Assembly (NCBI RefSeq): GCF_904061905.1
Contig: NZ_CAJFCI010000057.1
Coordinates: 1 to 64,000, forward strand
Direction: 5' to 3'
DNA from: Zestomonas carbonaria
GTDB lineage: Bacteria; Pseudomonadota; Gammaproteobacteria; Pseudomonadales; Pseudomonadaceae
Length of the DNA: 64,000 nucleotides
Shown here: positions 59,522-64,000 of the stretch, piece after piece
Position numbering within the stretch: the first letter of the stretch is position 1
How the letters are laid out: the number at the start of each line of letters is the position of its first letter
Position numbers and translations under genes: made by a program
The notes under the pieces: model-generated
What the model saw: the letters and a program-made list of their open reading frames with translations, nothing else
Database searches by the model: none
Told to the model about the DNA's origin: nothing

Positions 59522-60370
59522 TCAAGGCGTGCCGAACACCGCCGTCCAGTAGATCCCCGCATCGCTCTGCGGATCGACCGCATAGGCCGCGCCCAGGTCG
59601 CTGAACTGCGGGTTCATCAGGCTGGCGCAATGACTGGGACTGGCCAGCCAGCCGTCGATGACCTTGCGCGCGGTGTCGAGCCCCGCGGCGATGTTCTCGC
59701 CGATCTGCTGGCCGCTGTAGCCGGCGAGTTCCGCCCGGTCGCTCGGGGTGAGGCCGTCGCTGCTGCGATGGGAGAAGAAATTGCCGTTGGCCATCGCCCG
59801 GCTGTGCGTCTCGGCCGCCGAGCCCAGCGCGGCGTTCCAGGTGAGCGGCGTCGTCGAGGCGAAAGACTCGTCGCCACACTGACGCGCCTGCGCGCGGGCG
59901 GTGTTGATCAGTTGCAGCAACCGCTGCCCTTCCGTCTGCCAGTCCCCCAGGCGCCCCTCCAGCAGCGGTCGCGCCAGGACGATGCGCCAGTCGTCGCCGG
60001 CACGGTTCACGCCGATGTCGACGAACTGAGGGTCCAGCACTACCTGGCAGAAGCTCTCTTGCAGCGCCGTCATGGCCGCTTGCGCGTCCTTCGGACCGGA
60101 CAGGCTGATCGCGCTGACGCTGACCATCGGATAGCCGGAGCGCTCCAGCGCCTGCCGCCAGTCCACATCCCCGGCCGGCAAGACCAGCCGCGACTCCACG
60201 GCCAACGGCGGCAGCGGCTCGGACGACTGGTCCGCGCAGGGCTGTACCTGGCTGCGGTAGGCGTTGATCGTCTCGACCAACTGCATCTCTTCGGCCGCAC
60301 CGGCACTGGCAACGAACAGCAGCCCCAGCGACAGCACGGCAAGACGCGGAACGGATGACAGAGTGCGCAT
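59522..60370 (-). CDS. Exported CAP-domain (SCP/PR1-like) protein
   Basis: 282 aa. Signal peptide (LAVLSLGLLFVASAGA, cleavage about 26), an N-terminal region of about 115 residues without clear family, and a C-terminal CAP domain (LLQLINTARAQARQCGDESF, SAAETHSRAMANGNFFSH, GENIAAGLDTARKVIDGWLASPSHCASLMNP) with the cavity histidines and glutamates. Bacterial CAP proteins are secreted or envelope proteins of mostly unknown function. ATG 60370 opens the signal peptide. Confidence 0.87.
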   Translation of the reverse strand: MRTLSSVPRLAVLSLGLLFVASAGAAEEMQLVETINAYRSQVQPCADQSSEPLPPLAVESRLVLPAGDVDWRQALERSGYPMVSVSAISLSGPKDAQAAMTALQESFCQVVLDPQFVDIGVNRAGDDWRIVLARPLLEGRLGDWQTEGQRLLQLINTARAQARQCGDESFASTTPLTWNAALGSAAETHSRAMANGNFFSHRSSDGLTPSDRAELAGYSGQQIGENIAAGLDTARKVIDGWLASPSHCASLMNPQFSDLGAAYAVDPQSDAGIYWTAVFGTP

Positions 60371-60475
60371 GGAAGCCCCCTTATGCGGAAATGGCTCCAT
60401 AATGCGCGATTCTTCACATTTTGGCTTTTACCATGACGTGCGCTTCGCGGCTTTCCGCCCTCCGTGGCGCCCGTC

Positions 60476-60772
60476 CTACGCAGCCGGGCTCAGCATCTCG
60501 ATCTCGCGAATCTCGAAATCCCGCCGCAGATACTCCATGCGCCGCTCGTGAAACTCGCGCATGTGCGGCAACGCGCTGTGCGCCGCCAGATGCTCCTTCG
60601 ACTGCCAGACCTCGAAGAAGATGAACAACGTCGAGTCCTCGCGGTCGCGGAGCATGTGGTATTCGATGCAGCCCTCCTCGGCGCGGCTGGGCTCGACGTA
60701 GGCGCGGAACAGGCGCTCGAAGGCGTCGGCCATCTCGGGCCTGGTGTGGGCGTGGAGGATGAAACCGTACAT
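60476..60772 (-). CDS. ygiN: Quinol monooxygenase-like ABM-domain protein
   Basis: 98 aa, one ABM domain (MYGFILHAHTRPEMADAFERLFRAYVEPSRAEEGCIEYHMLRDREDSTLFIFFEVWQSKEHLAAH). YgiN of E. coli is a quinol monooxygenase proposed to cycle quinones with MdaB, and mdaB lies next door here, divergently (154 nt). ATG 60772 is the start of the conserved domain. Could also be another small ABM protein; the neighbour supports YgiN. Confidence 0.82.
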   Translation of the reverse strand: MYGFILHAHTRPEMADAFERLFRAYVEPSRAEEGCIEYHMLRDREDSTLFIFFEVWQSKEHLAAHSALPHMREFHERRMEYLRRDFEIREIEMLSPAA

Positions 60773-60926
60773 TCGGGAAGCTCCTGGGAAGTGGGTTTCA
60801 CACCACCTTACCGCAACAGACAGCACCAAACTCATGACTTTCAGTCAAAAATAATTTGCCGCCGAGCGGGTGTTTCCGCGTGGGCGCGATCGATAGTCTG
60901 CCGCCACTCATTCTTGCGGAGGCATC

Positions 60927-61517
60927 ATGAAAAAGATCCTGCTCCTCAACGGCGGCAAGCAGTTCGCCCACTCCAACGGCCGCTACAACGCCACCCTCCA
61001 CGAAACCGCCGCGGCCTTCCTCGACCGCGCCGGGTTCGACATCAAGACCACCGAGATCGACGCCGGCTACGACATCGACGAGGAAGTGCAGAAGATCCTC
61101 TGGGCCGATGTGGTGATCTACCAGATGCCCGGCTGGTGGATGGGCGCACCCTGGACGGTGAAGAAGTACCTGGACGAGGTGTTCACCGCCGGTCACGGCA
61201 GCCTCTACGCCAACGACGGCCGCACCCGCTCGGACGCTTCGCGGAAGTACGGCAGCGGCGGCCTGATCCACGGCAAGCAGTACATGCTGTCGCTGACCTG
61301 GAACGCCCCGCAGCAGGCGTTCGACGACCCGACCGACTTCTTCGAGGCCAAGGGCGTGGACGCGGTGTACTTCCCCTTCCACAAGGCCAATCAGTTCCTC
61401 GGCATGAGCACGCTGCCGACCTTCCTCTGCACCGACGTGATGAAGCAGCCGAACATCGAGGCCGACGTGGCGCGCTACCAGCAGCACCTGGCCGAAGTGT
61501 TCCGCGTCCAGGCGTGA
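60927..61517 (+). CDS. mdaB: NADPH:quinone reductase MdaB
   Basis: 196 aa flavodoxin-fold FAD enzyme. KKILLLNGGKQFAHSNGRYNATLHETA at the phosphate-binding N-terminus, YQMPGWWMGAPWTVKKYLDEVF, and LSLTWNAPQQAF match MdaB. It reduces quinones by two electrons, protecting against redox cycling. TGCGGAGGCATC precedes the ATG. Divergent from ygiN; a REP unit lies 29 nt after the stop. Confidence 0.94.
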   Translation: MKKILLLNGGKQFAHSNGRYNATLHETAAAFLDRAGFDIKTTEIDAGYDIDEEVQKILWADVVIYQMPGWWMGAPWTVKKYLDEVFTAGHGSLYANDGRTRSDASRKYGSGGLIHGKQYMLSLTWNAPQQAFDDPTDFFEAKGVDAVYFPFHKANQFLGMSTLPTFLCTDVMKQPNIEADVARYQQHLAEVFRVQA

Positions 61518-61546
61518 TCTTGCCAGTGGCGGACAAACCGCGAGGT

Positions 61547-61579
61547 GGTGGAAAACGCTTCGCGGTTTTCCACCCTACG
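61547..61579. repeat. REP unit downstream of mdaB
   Basis: Same 33-nt REP as at 55861, 56520 and 58588 (core aaaacgcttcgcggtttt), between mdaB and ppiC. Confidence 0.88.
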
Positions 61580-61652
61580 GTGGTCGGCCCATCGTTTGAA
61601 TCGCCCACCGATTGCGCTAGGCTCTGCAGCTTCTTCGACAAGGAATAATCCC

Positions 61653-61934
61653 ATGGCCCGCGCCACTGCCCGTCACATCCTGGTTGCCACCGAAGCCAAG
61701 TGCAACGAACTGAAAGCCGCCATCGAAGCCGGCGCCGACTTCGCCCAGGTCGCCCGAGAGAACTCGACCTGCCCGTCCAGCCGCGACGGCGGCAACCTCG
61801 GCTCGTTCGGCCCGGGCCAGATGGTCAAGGAATTCGATACCGTGGTGTTCAGCGCGCCGCTCAACGTCGTACAGGGTCCGGTGAAGACCCAGTTCGGCTA
61901 TCACCTGCTCGAAGTCACCAGCCGCCAGGACTGA
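61653..61934 (+). CDS. ppiC: Parvulin-type peptidyl-prolyl isomerase
   Basis: 93 aa, a single parvulin domain like E. coli PpiC (ATARHILVATEAKCNELKAAIEAGADFAQVARENSTCPSSRDGGNLGSFGPGQMVKEFDTVVFSAPLNVVQGPVKTQFGYHLLEV). The two domain histidines and the active-site Cys region are present. No signal, so cytoplasmic. AAGGAATAATCCC precedes the ATG. Confidence 0.94.
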   Translation: MARATARHILVATEAKCNELKAAIEAGADFAQVARENSTCPSSRDGGNLGSFGPGQMVKEFDTVVFSAPLNVVQGPVKTQFGYHLLEVTSRQD

Positions 61935-61977
61935 TGACGACCGTCCCCACGCCCCGCGTGGGGACGCCCATTGCCGC

Positions 61978-62319
61978 TTATCCCAACTGATCCACCATCA
62001 CCGCATTGGTGTAGATCAGGCTGCCGTCGCTCTCCCGATGGCCGACCAGGTGGAACTGGCCGCGCCGGTCGCCGGAACTCAGGTAGACACGCAACTGGCA
62101 GTCGGACAACGGCCCGCATTCCGCTGGCGTGACCAGTTCGAGTTCGGCCGCATCGACATCGATCAGCACCTCGGAATCCTCGCTGTTCTGCAGGTGCTCC
62201 TCGGCCTCCTCCAGACGCACGTGGTCGACGCCATTGACGTGGAAGTGGAATTGCCCGATCGGTGTGGACCTGGTGTCGCCGCTGCCTTTGCGCCAGCCTT
62301 CGATGGTCAGGGTGTTCAT
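61978..62319 (-). CDS. Conserved hypothetical protein
   Basis: 113 aa, cytoplasmic. Reads as a single beta-rich domain (NTLTIEGWRKGSGDTRSTPIGQFHFHVNGVDHVRLEEAEEHL; CQLRVYLSSGDRRGQFHLVGHRESDGSLIYTNAVMVDQ). I do not recognise the family. GGAGGTCCAGTC gives a strong start. Convergent with ppiC. Confidence 0.7.
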   Translation of the reverse strand: MNTLTIEGWRKGSGDTRSTPIGQFHFHVNGVDHVRLEEAEEHLQNSEDSEVLIDVDAAELELVTPAECGPLSDCQLRVYLSSGDRRGQFHLVGHRESDGSLIYTNAVMVDQLG

Positions 62320-62430
62320 GACTGGACCTCCTGAAGTGGATGTCTGGACTGTCCCCCTCCCTCACCCGACTTTAGACAAACGACAGGCGCCGAGTTTCCT
62401 TTGCCGACGAGGTGCCCTACCGCTCCGGTG

Positions 62431-63618
62431 CTACCCCGGATTGCCGTCCACCCGCGCGCGCCAGAGCATCGGCGCGTAATCCTTCACGAACAGCGCGAAG
62501 GCCAGGCACCAGAGGGCCGCGGCCAGCCACAGGGCATGGCTGCTGAACGGCGCCAGCAGCACCCGGCAGGCGGCGCCCAGGTGCAGGGCCGCGAAGGCCC
62601 AACTGATGGCGCGCGGCGGCTGCAACGGGCGGCCGGTGTGGCCGAGGGTGACGCGGGCGATCATGGCGAGGATCAGGCCGCCCATGGCGCCGACGGCCAG
62701 GGTGTGGGTGACGAGGCTTTGCTGCTCGAGCAGCCCCAGGTGCCAGGCGGCCATGCCGAGGGCGGCGACGATCAGCCAGGCGAAGGCGATGTGCAGGGAC
62801 CACAGCAGCGGCACGCGCCAGATGCCGTGGTCGTACCAGCGGACGAGTTGCAGGATCTGCACGCCGGCCACCAGCAGGAATAGGACGGCCCATATCGGCC
62901 GGGCGACAAGGCCCTGGCCGGCGGCCATCGAGGCGGCGATCAGCAGGGTGCAGGCCAGCGCCAACCAATTCTGCCAGGGCCTGGGCGTGAATGGTTCGGT
63001 GCGGCCGAGTCCGCGCTGGGTGAAGAAGGGAATCACCCGGCCGCCGATGATGCCCATCAGCGCGGCGATCAACCACAGCGCGGCCAGCACGCCCCGGCGC
63101 TGTAGGTCGACATCCTGCACGGCCAGGCCGTAGAGACTGAGCGCCTGGCCCAGGCCGATCAGGCCCAGCACCACGGGAATCGGGTAGTTGTGCTTCTGCC
63201 GGGAGATGAAGATCTGCCGCGCCAGCACCCCGGCCAGCGCGAAGGCGAAGCCGAGTTGCAGGACGACCAGCAACGCCAGGGGCATCGACACGAACCAGGC
63301 CAGCCGGCCCAGGCACCACAGCGCGAACAGCCCGGCCAGCGGCCGGCCGGACAGGCCCGGGCGGCCGGTCCAGGTCTGCACGGCGGTGAGCAGGAAGCCG
63401 GCGACTATCGCCAGGCCGAAACCGAACGGCATCTCGATCCGATGCCAGGCCAACACCCCGCCGGGCGGCTGCCAGGCCGGCAACAGGCCGGCGAGAATGA
63501 CGCTCCACAAGCCGATCGCCACCATCGCGAACAGTGCGCCGGCGAGGAAGAAGGGACGGAAACCCAGGCGCCAGATCGGCGTGATACGCAAGGCGGCGGC
63601 ACGATCAAGCAATAGCAC
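62431..63618 (-). CDS. nnrS: NnrS family membrane protein
   Basis: 395 aa, about twelve transmembrane helices, with the NnrS signatures RLGFRPFFLAGALFA near the N-terminus, WHRIEMPFGFGLAIVAGFLLTAVQTWTGR, and GGRVIPFFTQRG. NnrS proteins are haem- and copper-containing inner-membrane proteins that relieve nitric oxide stress. GTG 63618 has GGAGG 6 nt upstream. Overlaps the upstream small gene by 14 nt, so the two form one operon. Confidence 0.92.
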   Translation of the reverse strand: MLLLDRAAALRITPIWRLGFRPFFLAGALFAMVAIGLWSVILAGLLPAWQPPGGVLAWHRIEMPFGFGLAIVAGFLLTAVQTWTGRPGLSGRPLAGLFALWCLGRLAWFVSMPLALLVVLQLGFAFALAGVLARQIFISRQKHNYPIPVVLGLIGLGQALSLYGLAVQDVDLQRRGVLAALWLIAALMGIIGGRVIPFFTQRGLGRTEPFTPRPWQNWLALACTLLIAASMAAGQGLVARPIWAVLFLLVAGVQILQLVRWYDHGIWRVPLLWSLHIAFAWLIVAALGMAAWHLGLLEQQSLVTHTLAVGAMGGLILAMIARVTLGHTGRPLQPPRAISWAFAALHLGAACRVLLAPFSSHALWLAAALWCLAFALFVKDYAPMLWRARVDGNPG

Positions 63619-63862
63619 AGCAGACCTCCCCGTTCAGCTTGCGCAGGTTGTGCTGGGCCAGCAGGCGCATCACATAGCCGACCTTCAGCAGGGTCGGACC
63701 GAGGATCACACCGCTGTGGGCCAGCACCTGCTGCGGGATGCTCAGCGCGCGGTCGAAGCCATAGGCAGCGGTGACGCCCACTATCAGCAGCGCGGTCCCT
63801 ACCGCCAGCAGATAGCCGGAAAGACGCAAGACATGGACAGGGCAGCCGAAAAGATCGCTCAT
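63605..63862 (-). CDS. ppyR: PpyR-like small membrane protein
   Basis: 85 aa with two predicted transmembrane helices (LSGYLLAVGTALLIVGVTAAYGF; VLAHSGVILGPTLLKVGYVMRLLA). Size, topology and position directly upstream of nnrS match PpyR of P. aeruginosa, named for effects on psl and pyoverdine expression. Its stop overlaps the nnrS start. GGAGG precedes the ATG at good spacing. In P. aeruginosa the flavohaemoglobin gene fhp adjoins this pair; it is not here on this strand. Confidence 0.65.
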   Translation of the reverse strand: MSDLFGCPVHVLRLSGYLLAVGTALLIVGVTAAYGFDRALSIPQQVLAHSGVILGPTLLKVGYVMRLLAQHNLRKLNGEVCCAIA

Positions 63863-63900
63863 GGTGTACCTCCGCTTGGCTCAAGGCTCACCTTTGAACA

Positions 63901-63916
63901 ACCACGAAACGTGCCA
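63901..63916 (-). promoter_or_regulatory. Candidate sigma-54 promoter of ppyR-nnrS
   Basis: Minus strand TGGCACGTTTCGTGGT: a perfect -24 element, with a poor -12 (GTGG for TTGC). It lies 39-54 nt upstream of the ppyR-like ATG. NO-responsive sigma-54 activators control such genes, which makes it plausible. Confidence 0.4.
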
Positions 63917-63962
63917 AGAAAAAACACCATTGAAATCATGGCGTTGGTGATAATGTGTAGTT

Positions 63963-64000
63963 ATGACCACAAACCAATCCGAGTCCTTGAGACAACAAGG
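63963..64000 (+). CDS. Truncated start of a divergent gene at the window edge
   Basis: An open frame from ATG 63963 reads MTTNQSESLRQQ and runs off the window. There is no strong ribosome site. By analogy with P. aeruginosa it could be the NO-responsive sigma-54 regulator FhpR, but twelve residues cannot show this. Confidence 0.35.
   Translation, partial: MTTNQSESLRQQ

Noticed and set aside
60444-60480. Further REP copy after the CAP-domain gene
   Set aside because: The sequence (GCTTCGCGGCTTTCCGCCCT...) resembles a REP half but is too diverged to count as a member.

Overview
The window is chromosomal DNA from a high-GC gammaproteobacterium of the genus Pseudomonas, close to the P. aeruginosa lineage. 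The evidence is the set of lineage-typical genes (flgZ, amrZ, rsmA, the aru/aot arginine genes with the AraC-type ArgR, pobA/pobR), uniform GC-rich codon use, GTG starts with strong Shine-Dalgarno sites, and abundant short palindromic intergenic repeats. Gene order differs from what I recall of P. aeruginosa PAO1 (amrZ-mgtE-tRNAs-rsmA-lysC-alaS-aru is contiguous here and no phn operon adjoins amrZ), so I infer a related species rather than P. aeruginosa itself.

Layout. 1-362: interspersed repeats. 363-4890: chemotaxis and flagellar block (cheR, cheV, divergent flgA, then flgM-flgN-flgZ) with recognisable sigma-54 and sigma-28 promoters. 4894-14713: MFS transporter, glutamine-synthetase-like ligase, L-serine dehydratase, a TonB receptor/PepSY/small membrane protein operon, an OsmC-like protein and an AI-2E-family permease. 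14909-25176: an aromatic catabolism cluster. pobA (with a co-directional orphan tatA) and divergent pobR adjoin a channel protein, a XylR/DmpR-type sigma-54 activator and the pchA-pchC-pchX-pchF operon for p-cresol. Together these encode p-cresol to 4-hydroxybenzaldehyde to 4-hydroxybenzoate to protocatechuate; ring-cleavage genes are not in the window. A tRNA-Arg(CCU) gene ends the cluster.

25420-34000: phnN, amrZ, mgtE, a secreted DUF4124-like protein, two tRNA-Arg(ACG), tRNA-Ser(GCU), rsmA, lysC, alaS. 34069-47922: arginine catabolism by the succinyltransferase pathway (aruC-F-G-D-B-x-E), a lipoprotein pair, the regulator argR and its ABC importer aotJQMP. ArgR-type half-sites precede both aruC and aotJ. 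48354-55734: an OmpR/EnvZ-type two-component pair and class Ia ribonucleotide reductase nrdA/nrdB, whose upstream region carries a perfect DnaA box and an NrdR-like box. 55861-61579: a REP-associated tyrosine transposase (RAYT) with at least four copies of its REP palindrome, and a decayed RAYT tail downstream of ligB. 58700-64000: small envelope and stress genes (lipoprotein, SpoIIAA-like, CAP-domain, ygiN/mdaB, parvulin), then a nitric-oxide-associated pair (ppyR-like, nnrS) and the first codons of a divergent gene cut by the window edge.

The most interesting biology is in the p-cresol cluster. The flavoprotein PchF has no signal peptide although its cytochrome partner does. PchX carries a twin-arginine signal, and an orphan tatA lies directly behind pobA. 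The channel gene and pchA share an almost identical -24/-12 promoter, suggesting one regulon under the adjacent activator.
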